DNA of 64,000 nt from Advenella incenata (lineage in GTDB: Bacteria; Pseudomonadota; Gammaproteobacteria; Burkholderiales; Burkholderiaceae_B): assembly GCF_004217095.1 (NCBI RefSeq), contig NZ_SHKO01000004.1:248001-312000 (forward strand), read 5' to 3'. The notes below the pieces were generated by a model. That model had not been told where the DNA came from and ran no database searches. It saw nothing but the letters and a program-made list of their open reading frames with translations. A program made the translations under genes and the position numbers. Of the stretch, positions 1 to 8,172 are shown in pieces. The first letter of the stretch is position 1; the number at the start of each line of letters is the position of its first letter.

Positions 1-335
1 CGGACGGATTTATACAAATGCGGGTTAGTGGCAACCGCAGACATGTGAGTAAGCATCATGATTGTGCCGTCGCCAGGGGACTTTGCAGTCAGTCCCATTG
101 CAATACTGCCCCCTTGTCCCGGTCTGTTGTCAACAATGTAGTTGTCGCCCGTGATGGTTTGCAATTTTTCGGCAAGCAACCTGGCCACGATGTCCGTTGC
201 CTGCCCAGGGGGAAAGCCAACGATGATCCGTACTACTTCCGCAGCCTTTGAGGATTCCGCGTGGACCAAAGCGCAAAGTCCGGCACTAACTGAGGCGATA
301 AGCATTTTTCGCCGTGAATGCGTGAGTTGTGTCAT
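1..335 (-). CDS. Bug/TctC-family tripartite tricarboxylate receptor, N-terminal part
   Basis: The minus strand is open from an ATG at 335 to the window edge, with AGGAGA just upstream. I translated it by hand. The protein begins MTQLTHSRRKMLIAS, a basic start followed by a hydrophobic segment typical of an exported protein, then VVRIIVGFPPG, near residues 34-44, and VDNRPGQGGS, which are hallmark strands of periplasmic Bug receptors. These proteins bind small, usually carboxylated solutes and hand them to a membrane transporter or sensor. The C-terminal two thirds lie outside the window. It is the last visible gene of the molybdenum hydroxylase operon, so its ligand may be that enzyme's substrate (inference). 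A second in-frame ATG at codon 11 is a possible alternative start. Confidence 0.85.
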   Translation of the reverse strand, partial: MTQLTHSRRKMLIASVSAGLCALVHAESSKAAEVVRIIVGFPPGQATDIVARLLAEKLQTITGDNYIVDNRPGQGGSIAMGLTAKSPGDGTIMMLTHMSAVATNPHLYKSV

Positions 336-406
336 TTTGTTGTCTCCTATTGTTTTGAATATTTATACTGGCAAAGGTCCGATGGCCATAGCCAGGTAAA
401 CGCTCC

Positions 407-1063
407 TTAGCGCATCAGCAGCGTTCCGACCACAGTCAGGGCGGATCCTAAGGCAGTGGCCACCAGCAGCCACCAGCCAGGTACCATTACTCTGGGACGC
501 TCTTCATGAGTCGAGGCAGATGAACCATGGCTGCTGGTAACCGTGCTTTGAACACGCGTTTTGGATTTGGCGGGTGATGTGGTGGGTACAACCAGCGATG
601 CCTCTGCCTCTTGACTGTCAGTTGGTGTCGTAAGTTGCTTTTTGAAGGCCTTGAAAAAGTCGTCAGCCATCTTGCGGGCCACGCTGTCAATAAGCCGTGA
701 TCCAACTTGGGCGAGTTTGCCACCCACCTGCGCGCTTGCCATGTAGCTCAGTTGAGTTCCATCTGATGTTTCGGTCAATTCGACCGACGAAGAACCCTTG
801 CCAAATCCAACGGGACCCCCTTGGCCTTCGAAGACCATTGTGCAACTCGAGGGAGGCGTGGCATCGGTCATTCGCAGCGTGCCATTGAAGCGAGCACGCA
901 AAGGACCGATGGCGGCGGCCATGATGACCGTGTATTGCTCGGCATTTATTTTTTCGACGGATTCGCATCCCGGCAGGCATCGTTTGAGAACATCGGGATT
1001 GTTGAGCGCATCCCACACTGTTTGGCGGGACGCGGCGAGCGCCTGGCTTCCGGTGATTTCCAT
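407..1063 (-). CDS. CoxG-like SRPBCC protein with C-terminal membrane anchor
   Basis: The first ~145 residues match the CoxG (CO dehydrogenase subunit G) branch of the START/SRPBCC fold: MEITGSQALAAS at the start, LPGCESVEKI near residue 33, and a late stretch with GGKLAQVGSRLID. A Ser/Thr-rich linker and one C-terminal hydrophobic helix (WWLLVATALGSALTVVG) follow, which suggests anchoring in the inner membrane. In CO dehydrogenase clusters CoxG has been linked to recruiting or maturing the Mo-Cu enzyme at the membrane. Here it sits downstream of a three-subunit Mo hydroxylase, so a similar role is likely but inferred. I chose the ATG at 1063 over a TTG nine bases upstream; it lies 5 bases after the stop of the preceding gene. 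Confidence 0.75.
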   Translation of the reverse strand: MEITGSQALAASRQTVWDALNNPDVLKRCLPGCESVEKINAEQYTVIMAAAIGPLRARFNGTLRMTDATPPSSCTMVFEGQGGPVGFGKGSSSVELTETSDGTQLSYMASAQVGGKLAQVGSRLIDSVARKMADDFFKAFKKQLTTPTDSQEAEASLVVPTTSPAKSKTRVQSTVTSSHGSSASTHEERPRVMVPGWWLLVATALGSALTVVGTLLMR

Positions 1064-1068
1064 GGGAG

Positions 1069-1800
1069 TCAATGCCCCTTTTTCATCGAAGCGGCCGTGT
1101 TTACCATGGAATGTAGCGTTCTTGCGTAATCAATGGCGGCCTGTTCATCCATACGAGGCGCCACGCGTAGGTATTCCTTTAGCCCAAGAATGGCGGGCCG
1201 TGGCCGTGCCAGCAGCAGGTCAATGAAGCGTTGCACTTCGCTGTCGAGCCGATTGTCTGAAACAACCTGACTTATCAGACCATAGGCAAGCGCCCGCTGT
1301 GCATCAATGAAGTCGGCGGAGTAAGCCATCCACAGTATCGCGTTGCGGTTTAACCGGTCATAGACCGCTGACATAACCATGGTGGGCATGACATTGTGAC
1401 TGATCTCGGGGATATTGAAGGTCGCGGCATCGCTGGCGAAGCTGACATCGCATAATGACGCAATGGCGGTGCCAAATCCCATGCATCTGCCTTTAATCAC
1501 ACCAATGATCGGTACCTTGGCACCTCGCATGGCTTGATAGCTGCCGAAGATGCCGTCGTATTCATCCCGGCGCGTGTAAGCCTCCGAGGCTGCGGGGGTC
1601 GGGCCAGCGTCCCTGATGCGCCCTGTGCAAAAGTCAGGGCCGGCGCTCGTCAGTAGTACTGCATCAGACGTCTCGTGCGCCTTGAGCAGGACGTCGGAAA
1701 GTGCCGCCGCCATGCTGTCAGATACGCCGTTGTCCTCGGTACGATTCAGGGTGATGTGGAGTAAGCGGCCTTTTTGTTCAAACTTCAGGTGTTGATGCAT
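1069..1800 (-). CDS. enoyl-CoA hydratase/isomerase family protein
   Basis: This is a crotonase-fold protein of about 243 residues. It shows the N-terminal LLHITLNR strand, a DAVLLTSAGPDFCTGRI segment and the oxyanion-hole region around KGRCMGFGTAIASLCDVSFA. The usual catalytic glutamates of true hydratases are not obvious: ISHNVMPTM replaces the common GLxPG segment. It may therefore catalyse another crotonase reaction such as isomerisation or C-C hydrolysis. I start it at the ATG at 1800, with GGAGAT upstream, rather than at the ATG five codons earlier. It sits in the minus-strand Mo hydroxylase operon between the alpha/beta hydrolase and the CoxG-like gene, so it probably processes a CoA ester formed later in the same pathway. 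Confidence 0.8.
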   Translation of the reverse strand: MHQHLKFEQKGRLLHITLNRTEDNGVSDSMAAALSDVLLKAHETSDAVLLTSAGPDFCTGRIRDAGPTPAASEAYTRRDEYDGIFGSYQAMRGAKVPIIGVIKGRCMGFGTAIASLCDVSFASDAATFNIPEISHNVMPTMVMSAVYDRLNRNAILWMAYSADFIDAQRALAYGLISQVVSDNRLDSEVQRFIDLLLARPRPAILGLKEYLRVAPRMDEQAAIDYARTLHSMVNTAASMKKGH

Positions 1801-1831
1801 GTAGGATATCTCCATCTATTCAGAAAAAGTG

Positions 1832-2650
1832 TCATAGTGCGTAGCGTACGAAGTGGTGCATGAGTGCTGCGTTGAAGGCTACAGGTTGATCAACATTGGG
1901 AAGGTGGCCCGCGTCCGGAATAACTTCAAGTGTTGAGTCGGAAATTCGCGTCTGAAGATCACGCATGGTTTCAGGAAGCACGCCATCATTGGCCCCGACA
2001 ACAAGTGTGGTAGGTACCTCAATAGCGCCTACAAGATTAAGATAATTTAGAGATTGAATGGCACGCGCGCTGCCGACAAACCCAGGTACCGAGGTACCGT
2101 TTGCGATAGATCGGAATCGTTCGTTAACTTCGGGATGACTCTGCAGAAATGGTTTGCCGAACCAGCGTTCCAGCGTGGGCTCGACCAGAGGAGCACAACT
2201 GCCGTGCAGCTCTGCCGATGCAATGCGGTCATCCCAGGGGGTAGCCACCGCAGGCGGTGCATCAGCGCGTGCATCACAAAGAAAAAGGCTGAGCAAGCGA
2301 TCGGCTTGCATCACACCCAAGCCAAATCCGCTCATACCGCCCAACGATAGTCCGACGTAATGCGCTCGCGGAATATTCAATGCCTCGAGCACTGCAACCG
2401 TGTCAGCTGCGAGTTCGTCCATTGTGAAAACTTCTGCGGGCACCGACGAATTGCCGTGGCCGGCTGTGTCGATACGTATCACGCGAAAGCCCTTATTTGC
2501 GAGGAGGGTAGCCTGCTTGTCCCACATTAAGCTGGAAGAAAGGATGGAGTGGGTCATCACTACCGGTAAGCCGTCCGGCGGGCCTTGCATATAGACTGCC
2601 AGGTCGCAAGTGACTCCGCGTATGGTCCGGTGTTCGATATTGTCGATCAT
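1832..2650 (-). CDS. alpha/beta hydrolase, enol-lactonase-like
   Basis: A 272-residue alpha/beta hydrolase. The nucleophile elbow GLSLGG places Ser at about residue 102, GANDGVLP supplies a candidate acid near 222, and DAGHLPN the catalytic His near 249. The order and the sequence around them resemble 3-oxoadipate enol-lactonases (PcaD type), but the substrate could be another lactone or ester. The ATG at 2650 follows AAGGAAACAAC and overlaps the stop of the upstream molybdopterin-subunit gene as ATGA, which indicates translational coupling. An upstream extension to 2695 is not needed. Its place directly after the hydroxylase suggests it cleaves a ring or ester after hydroxylation (inference). 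Confidence 0.8.
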   Translation of the reverse strand: MIDNIEHRTIRGVTCDLAVYMQGPPDGLPVVMTHSILSSSLMWDKQATLLANKGFRVIRIDTAGHGNSSVPAEVFTMDELAADTVAVLEALNIPRAHYVGLSLGGMSGFGLGVMQADRLLSLFLCDARADAPPAVATPWDDRIASAELHGSCAPLVEPTLERWFGKPFLQSHPEVNERFRSIANGTSVPGFVGSARAIQSLNYLNLVGAIEVPTTLVVGANDGVLPETMRDLQTRISDSTLEVIPDAGHLPNVDQPVAFNAALMHHFVRYAL

Positions 2651-5070
2651 GTTGTTTCCTTGGTCGAAAAAGAGGCTTTGCGCAATACACGCCAAATCGC
2701 TTGGGGGGTCATGGGAAGTTCGTCGATGGATGCATCTATTGTTGAGAGCGCATCATTCAGTGCGCTGGCAATGGCCGCTGGACTACCCAGATAGCCCGCT
2801 TCGCCGGAGCCCTTTTGACCGAAAACGGTCAGGGGCGAGGGCGTGCAATGGTCTACTATCGTTATTGATGGAACTTCTTCAGAGCTAGGAAGTAGATAAT
2901 CCATGAAGGTACCCGAGAGCAACTGGCCTTCGTCGGAGTAAGCGAATTTCTCCAGGAGTGCCGCACCCAGGCCATGCGCCACGCCTCCGTAAGTCATGCC
3001 ATGCACAACATCAGGACTAATCATGACGCCGCAATCGTGGCCAACAACGTATCGATGTAGTGTGGTCTTGCCGGTATCCGGATCGATGCTGGCCAGGACG
3101 ACATGACATTCAAAAGAGTGGCACGGGTACATTTGCACGCGTCCATCCTCGGTTGGCAATTGGCCTCCGGTCGGCACCTCCCAGCAAAATTTCTCTTGCA
3201 GGCCCGGTTCCATCCCAGTGGGCATTCGGTGATATTTGCGATGTGCAATTTCGACAAGTGCATCCCAGTCAAGGCGACGCGCCTGTTCGTCCCGGATGAA
3301 GATATTGCCGTCCTCGTAAATAAGCGCGTCCTCATTGACGCCTAGATTATGGGCGGCGATGGCCAGCAATTTGGATTTAAGAATTTTTGCAGCGCCAGCT
3401 GCAGCACCGCCCAGCATGATCGCCATGCGACTGCCTACCGGGCTATTTGAGGGTAGGGCATTGAGCGAGTCGGCGTGCAGCACCCGCACGGTATCGGGCT
3501 CTTTTTGCAGTATTTCGCCGATGACGGTGGAAACAAGCGTCTCATGTGCCTGGCCGGAGGTCGAGGTACCCATTAGTGCGGTTACAGCGCCGTTCAAGTC
3601 AATGCGGATCAGACATGAATCCATCCAAGTGGTGGTTTCGTTTTTGGCGTTAAAGAGCGGCTCGAATGCTGAATTACCGCCCGACGGCTCCAGGCAAGTG
3701 GAGATGCCGATGCCGGCGAGCATGCCTTGTGCACGCAGCGCATCGCGCTGCTGTTCAATGGCCTCGAAAGGAGCCGCAGACAGGGACTTATCCAGCACCG
3801 TTTCGTAATCGCCGGAATCGTAGTGAGTGCCACTGGGAATCAGATAGGGAAATTCATCCTTTCCAATCAGATTTTTACGCCTTAACGCGATCCGATCCAT
3901 ACCCAGGAATCGTGCCACCTTGTCTATACCGGTCTCAATGGCATAGTTGGTAGGCGCTTGGCCGAAGCCGCGCACAGCTTCTTGTGGCGTTTTGTTTGTC
4001 ATCACTGAATAGGCATCATATTCAACACTGGCAATACGATAGGGCCCCACAATAGCCCCTACTGGCTTACCAAGCTGCAGTGGAGAACGCCCCGAGTAGG
4101 CACCGATGTCATCTACTGCACGCATGCGCATGGAACGGATAGTGCCATCGCCGTCGAAGGCCAAACTCACATCGAAGATACGATCAGGACCCTGCATGTC
4201 GCCACCGCGCATGTTCTCCAATCGATCTTCGAGAAAACGGACTGGCCGGCCCAGTTTTTTTGCCAGATAGCCTACCAGAATGGAATGCTTTAATCCGCGC
4301 TTAACGCCATAGCTGCCCCCAACGTCCACGTCAAAATGCACACGCACGCTGTTTCCTGGTATGCGTAGGCATTTGGCGAGCAAATCGGGGTACTTTGGCA
4401 TCTGGATCGATGCCCAGACGTCCAAGATCTGTGTCGCATCACTCCATAAACAGGTTGCGACAAACGTTTCAATAGGCACCGTTGAGCTGCGAGCCCAGCG
4501 GGCGCGGTAGTTGAGTTGATGGTCAGCATCGGCAAAGTGCTTGCCCACCGGGCCCCAGGTGAACTTGCGGTGCCAGATGACATTCGGGCCATGATCGGGA
4601 TGCACCTGCGGCGCATTCTCGGCCATGGCGCCTTCTGTGTCAATCACATGAGGAGTCTGTTCGTATTCGATCATGACCATTTCTGCAGCATCTTCGGCCA
4701 ATGCGCGGGTATCTGCCGCAACAGCCACAACCCACTCGCCGGCATAGCGAACCACGCCCCTTGCCAATGGATAACGCGCGACTTTCGGCGCATCGACACC
4801 GGGCAGCATGGGCTCTATCTGGGCAGTGAGCTCTTCGCCAGTGAGCACGTCGTGCACACCGGGCATACTCAGGGCCGTCGAAGTGTCGATGGAAACAATG
4901 CGGGCGCTGGCGTAAGGACTGGCGACGATGGCTACATGCAAAAGCCCGGGCAGAGCTACATCGGCTGCATAGTGTCCCTGGCCAGTGACAAAGCGTCGAT
5001 GCTCCACCGCGCGCCGATGACGGCCAATATACTTGAATGCGTTGTAGGCGGGATGTTTCGGATCAGTCAT
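2647..5070 (-). CDS. molybdenum hydroxylase large subunit (xanthine dehydrogenase/CoxL family)
   Basis: This 807-residue protein is the molybdopterin-cytosine-dinucleotide-binding subunit of an aerobic hydroxylase. The N-terminal a/b hammerhead domain (residues ~15-140) precedes the Mo domain. GGSYGVK near 251 and RGFGQAPTNYAIE near 367 are cofactor-binding loops, and GSGEAG near 754-759 carries the catalytic Glu (about 757). True CO dehydrogenases carry a Cys in an AYxCSFR loop; here that region reads EAVRGFGQ, so this is not a CO oxidiser but probably hydroxylates an aromatic, heterocyclic or other organic substrate. The gene overlaps the 2Fe-2S subunit gene by 8 bases and the hydrolase gene by 4. 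Cytoplasmic location is likely, as no signal peptide is seen. Confidence 0.9.
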   Translation of the reverse strand: MTDPKHPAYNAFKYIGRHRRAVEHRRFVTGQGHYAADVALPGLLHVAIVASPYASARIVSIDTSTALSMPGVHDVLTGEELTAQIEPMLPGVDAPKVARYPLARGVVRYAGEWVVAVAADTRALAEDAAEMVMIEYEQTPHVIDTEGAMAENAPQVHPDHGPNVIWHRKFTWGPVGKHFADADHQLNYRARWARSSTVPIETFVATCLWSDATQILDVWASIQMPKYPDLLAKCLRIPGNSVRVHFDVDVGGSYGVKRGLKHSILVGYLAKKLGRPVRFLEDRLENMRGGDMQGPDRIFDVSLAFDGDGTIRSMRMRAVDDIGAYSGRSPLQLGKPVGAIVGPYRIASVEYDAYSVMTNKTPQEAVRGFGQAPTNYAIETGIDKVARFLGMDRIALRRKNLIGKDEFPYLIPSGTHYDSGDYETVLDKSLSAAPFEAIEQQRDALRAQGMLAGIGISTCLEPSGGNSAFEPLFNAKNETTTWMDSCLIRIDLNGAVTALMGTSTSGQAHETLVSTVIGEILQKEPDTVRVLHADSLNALPSNSPVGSRMAIMLGGAAAGAAKILKSKLLAIAAHNLGVNEDALIYEDGNIFIRDEQARRLDWDALVEIAHRKYHRMPTGMEPGLQEKFCWEVPTGGQLPTEDGRVQMYPCHSFECHVVLASIDPDTGKTTLHRYVVGHDCGVMISPDVVHGMTYGGVAHGLGAALLEKFAYSDEGQLLSGTFMDYLLPSSEEVPSITIVDHCTPSPLTVFGQKGSGEAGYLGSPAAIASALNDALSTIDASIDELPMTPQAIWRVLRKASFSTKETT

Positions 5071-5614
5071 TCGATGCTTCCTTGATAGCCACTTGGCCAG
5101 GCTGTCTAGCGATCGGCTCCGATTTTTCCTTGACTTGGTAACCTGGCGTGGTGGCTAGTTTCACTGCGTCGACGATCTGCTGATAGCCCGTGCACCTGCA
5201 CAGATTACCGCCGATCGCCTCGCGAATCTGAGCCTCATCAGGTTGTGGCGTGTTCTGGACAAGCGCGTGGCAGGCGATGAGCATGCCTGGTGTGCAATAA
5301 CCGCACTGAAGGGCGTGCGTTTCACAAAAAGCATCCTGGATTTTGGATAGGCATCCTCGTTGCGGTGCCAACCCCTCGACGGTAGTGACCGACATCCCGT
5401 TGGCTTGAACTGCAAACATGCAGCAAGATCTGACGGGTTCGCCGTTGAGCAAGATTGAACAGGCTCCGCAGACACCGTGCTCGCAACCAACGTGCGTCCC
5501 GGTCAGTCCCAGGTGATCACGCAGAAAATCGACCAGCGTGGTACGCGGCTCGACCGTTTGTGCTCGAAGCAGGCCATTGACTTTTATTTCAATCGTCACA
5601 GGCGGTGAGGGCAT
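5063..5614 (-). CDS. molybdenum hydroxylase small subunit, two [2Fe-2S] clusters
   Basis: A 183-residue electron-transfer subunit of the CoxS/XdhC-like type. The N-terminal plant-ferredoxin domain has cysteines at about 44, 49, 52 and 64 (CEHGVCGACS...C), and the helical C-terminal domain has cysteines at about 104, 107, 139 and 141 (CGYCTPGM and CRCTGY). It passes electrons from the Mo centre to the FAD subunit. It lies between the FAD-subunit gene, 15 bases upstream, and the Mo-subunit gene, which it overlaps, so the subunit order is medium-small-large. The length is slightly longer than the usual ~160 residues because of a charged C-terminal tail. Confidence 0.92.
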   Translation of the reverse strand: MPSPPVTIEIKVNGLLRAQTVEPRTTLVDFLRDHLGLTGTHVGCEHGVCGACSILLNGEPVRSCCMFAVQANGMSVTTVEGLAPQRGCLSKIQDAFCETHALQCGYCTPGMLIACHALVQNTPQPDEAQIREAIGGNLCRCTGYQQIVDAVKLATTPGYQVKEKSEPIARQPGQVAIKEASND

Positions 5615-5629
5615 TAGAAACTCCTTGGA

Positions 5630-6532
5630 TTAAGCTTGAACGACAGAATTGGTTGTGCCATTCGGACTTGGGGCCGACGCTGCTTGAAGTACCCGGGACA
5701 GCATTACAACAGCTAGTTGTCGGCGGAATTCTGCATCTGCGTGCAAATCAGATCCTGGCTCGGTCTGCTGCACTGCGCAATGGGCCAGCTCTCGAGCAAT
5801 TCGTGCATCAATGCGCTGACCGACGAGTTGTTGAGCAAGTTCCGGAAAAGATCGCGGCACACCGTCCAGGCCGCCTATACCTATAGCTGCCCGCTGGCAG
5901 ACGCCATTCTCATCGATCTGTAATTGACAAGCGGCAGATGCCATGGCGAAATCGCCGTGTCGCATGGCGGTTTCGTCGAAAGCAGTTCTGACGCCACTAC
6001 CTTCCCAAATGGGCCATTCAATACTGGTCAGACATTCTGTTTCGGCTGTAGCGGTGAACATGGGGCCCAGAAAAAACTCCTGAGCTGCGATCTCTCGTTC
6101 ACCATCGGCCTTGCTGCATAGGCGCAGGGTGGCGTCCAGAACGACGGCGGCTAACGGTAATTCTGCCGAAGGATCGGCATGAACCAGGCTGCCACCGATT
6201 GTGCCGCGGTTGCGCGTCTGGATGTGCCCTACCCAACGCAGGGCATCGCGCACTAGTGGTATTGCCCCATGTACTTCAATGTTATTCTCAATGGCGCGCT
6301 GTCCAGTTGTGGCACCCATGGACACTACGCCCTCGCGTATGTCAACCTGTTTGAGTTCAGCCAACCGGTTGATGTCCAGTAGCATAGAGGGGCGGGCGAG
6401 CCGCATGGCCATCATAGGCACAAGGCTTTGACCACCGGCCAAGGTTCTGGCGTCCACTCCGTACTGATCCAGGCATTCCAGCGCATGATCGAGAGATTCA
6501 GCGAGGACGTATTCAAAAGGAGCGGCTTTCAT
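5630..6532 (-). CDS. molybdenum hydroxylase medium subunit, FAD-binding
   Basis: A 300-residue CoxM-type flavoprotein subunit. The first FAD pyrophosphate loop AGGQSL lies near residues 32-37 and the second, TIGGSLVHADPSAELP, near 112-127; the CO dehydrogenase flavoprotein C-terminal domain follows. It transfers electrons from the 2Fe-2S subunit to an acceptor such as quinone or oxygen. This is the first gene of a minus-strand operon that runs to the window edge (FAD, FeS and Mo subunits, hydrolase, crotonase, CoxG, Bug receptor). The divergent LysR regulator at 6989 is the likely controller. Confidence 0.92.
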   Translation of the reverse strand: MKAAPFEYVLAESLDHALECLDQYGVDARTLAGGQSLVPMMAMRLARPSMLLDINRLAELKQVDIREGVVSMGATTGQRAIENNIEVHGAIPLVRDALRWVGHIQTRNRGTIGGSLVHADPSAELPLAAVVLDATLRLCSKADGEREIAAQEFFLGPMFTATAETECLTSIEWPIWEGSGVRTAFDETAMRHGDFAMASAACQLQIDENGVCQRAAIGIGGLDGVPRSFPELAQQLVGQRIDARIARELAHCAVQQTEPGSDLHADAEFRRQLAVVMLSRVLQAASAPSPNGTTNSVVQA

Positions 6533-6548
6533 CGATTGAATGGCCTAT

Positions 6549-6591
6549 GCGGTATCGCTTTGTGGTGTACAACTTGCGGTATCTTTGTACA
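6549..6591 (-). promoter_or_regulatory. tandem direct repeats upstream of the hydroxylase operon
   Basis: GCGGTATC followed a few bases later by TTTGT occurs twice (6549 and 6576), and TGTACA occurs at 6566 and 6586, 20 bases or two helical turns apart. All lie 17-59 bases upstream of the first operon ATG. The spacing suits a regulator contacting one face of the DNA, possibly the divergent LysR protein. This is inference from layout only. Confidence 0.35.
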
Positions 6592-6702
6592 AGCCTGGTT
6601 GATAGTTAGCATCCTGATGGTCAGCGCGTGTAAGCGCAAAGTGGTTTCGATCTCCAAATTATCTGTGGTACCGACTAACGGGGCAAACGACTTAAGTTCT
6701 TA

Positions 6703-6725
6703 GAGCGTGAGTTATTCTCACGCTC
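6703..6725. promoter_or_regulatory. perfect inverted repeat, candidate LysR operator
   Basis: GAGCGTGAG and CTCACGCTC are exact reverse complements around TTATT. It is not followed by a T-run on either strand, so a protein-binding site between divergent promoters is more likely than a terminator. LysR-type regulators commonly bind dyads with a T-N11-A core like the one here. Confidence 0.4.
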
Positions 6726-6988
6726 CACAGTTGCCATATCCGATAACAGTGCGTATTTATGGCGAAAATTCAGTCGTGATTAAATTCTGACATGGGTTTG
6801 GGGCTGCTACTTTATACGACTATGAGACAAGCAGACTGGCTGCAGTACCCATAGCGACTAGCCAGGGATTCCTGCGAATATATTGCGACGAATCAGTTGA
6901 AGCTTTCACGACAAAGTAATACTATCCATTGAGCGTGCGTTTCAGTCACGCCAAGCAAACCACAAATAGGAGAGATCTCATCCGAAAA

Positions 6989-7909
6989 ATGCCCCCGCTC
7001 AATGCCGTGCGGGCGTTCGAAGTGGCGGCGCGTCACGTTAGTTTTACAAAGGCCGCAGCGGAACTGAACGTCACCCATGGAGCGGTGAGCCGCCAGGTTG
7101 CGTTGCTTGAAGACTGGCTGGGCGTCGCGCTGTTTCACAGGACACCGTCGCAGTTATCACTCACCGAAGAAGGCCGGGAATATCTCAACGAGGTCTCGAC
7201 TGCACTTGATCGCTTGGTGACCGCGTCTATGCATGTTATGCAGCGGGCGGCGCCTGTTGTGTTGCGTGTCAATGCGCCGCCTACGTTCACCATGCGCTGG
7301 CTGATCGCACGCATGTCGGTGTTTCAACGCAAACGGCCTGACGTCGAAATCCGTCTGACTACTTCAGTGGCTCCACCGCATTTTCAGGAGAATACCTACG
7401 ACATTGCCCTGCGCGGGCAACAAGGGCCCCTGAATAACTGCAGGTCGATTCCCTTCATGACCGAGATCATCATTCCCATCTGTCACGTTGACTTGCAAGA
7501 GACGCTGAGGCTTGCGCACCCGCGTGATTTGGCAGCGCATACGCTTATCAGCTATGCCACTGAACCATATGCCTGGAGCGAATGGTTGGCGGCCGCTGGT
7601 GTCTCCGATCTGAAGCCCGCCAATATACTGCGCTTCGAGCAGATGTACTTTGCCTTGCAGGCGGCGTCTGAGGGACTGGGGTTGGCAATGGTCCCGCTAT
7701 TTCTGGCGATAGACGATATAATTGCAGGCCGTCTGTGTGTGCCGTTCGGCCCTCTTGGTGCCAAGAGGCGTACATACTACGTCAACAGCGTTGCGATATC
7801 CAAGGCACAGACGCTGAATGTTGATTTTTGCGAATGGCTGCAGCAAGAAGGTCGCGATACAGAGCAGTCGATCACGGCATGGGCGGCGAGTCAAGGGTGG
7901 AGACTTTGA
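6989..7909 (+). CDS. LysR-family regulator, GcvA-like
   Basis: A 306-residue LysR regulator. MPPLNAVRAFEVAARH and FTKAAAELNVTHGAVS form the N-terminal winged helix-turn-helix of the GcvA/AmpR branch. The rest is a periplasmic-binding-protein-like effector domain (RVNAPPTFTMRWLIARM onward). I chose the ATG at 6989, which gives standard family length. AGGAGAG lies 14 bases upstream, rather far, and an in-frame TTG at 6929 is the alternative. It is divergent from the Mo hydroxylase operon and is its most likely regulator, probably responding to the operon's substrate (inference). Confidence 0.88.
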   Translation: MPPLNAVRAFEVAARHVSFTKAAAELNVTHGAVSRQVALLEDWLGVALFHRTPSQLSLTEEGREYLNEVSTALDRLVTASMHVMQRAAPVVLRVNAPPTFTMRWLIARMSVFQRKRPDVEIRLTTSVAPPHFQENTYDIALRGQQGPLNNCRSIPFMTEIIIPICHVDLQETLRLAHPRDLAAHTLISYATEPYAWSEWLAAAGVSDLKPANILRFEQMYFALQAASEGLGLAMVPLFLAIDDIIAGRLCVPFGPLGAKRRTYYVNSVAISKAQTLNVDFCEWLQQEGRDTEQSITAWAASQGWRL

Positions 7910-8172
7910 ACCTGCGTTGAGGTCAGAAAGTCGGCAGTCAATGCGTCTGAAGTAGCCGCACTTTCAATCACTTTAATATCACGAAATTCCCTTAGCCGGA
8001 CCTTACCAGTTTTTTATATGATTATTGGCACGTGCTGATCGAAGATATGATTTTCTGAACTTCATTCTCCTGCGGCAGACTTTATGTCTGAATGATGCTG
8101 CAACATCTGAATATTAGGCAACTGGCACACCTTGCAAAGGACAGAAAATCCAAGCGCAAGACTCATGGCTGT

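Larger units (their letters stand above)
6533..6988. other. 456-bp divergent intergenic region
   Basis: The region separates the minus-strand hydroxylase operon from the plus-strand LysR gene. It holds the direct repeats near the operon start and a perfect 9-bp inverted repeat with a 5-base loop at 6703-6725 (GAGCGTGAG / CTCACGCTC). That inverted repeat contains a T-N11-A core (TGAGTTATTCTCA), the usual shape of a LysR-type site. I see no convincing ORF in it. Confidence 0.5.

Noticed and set aside
2647-5070. Aerobic CO dehydrogenase large subunit
   Set aside because: The Cys-containing AYxCSFR loop of true CO dehydrogenase is absent; the equivalent region reads EAVRGFGQ. Only family membership is supported.
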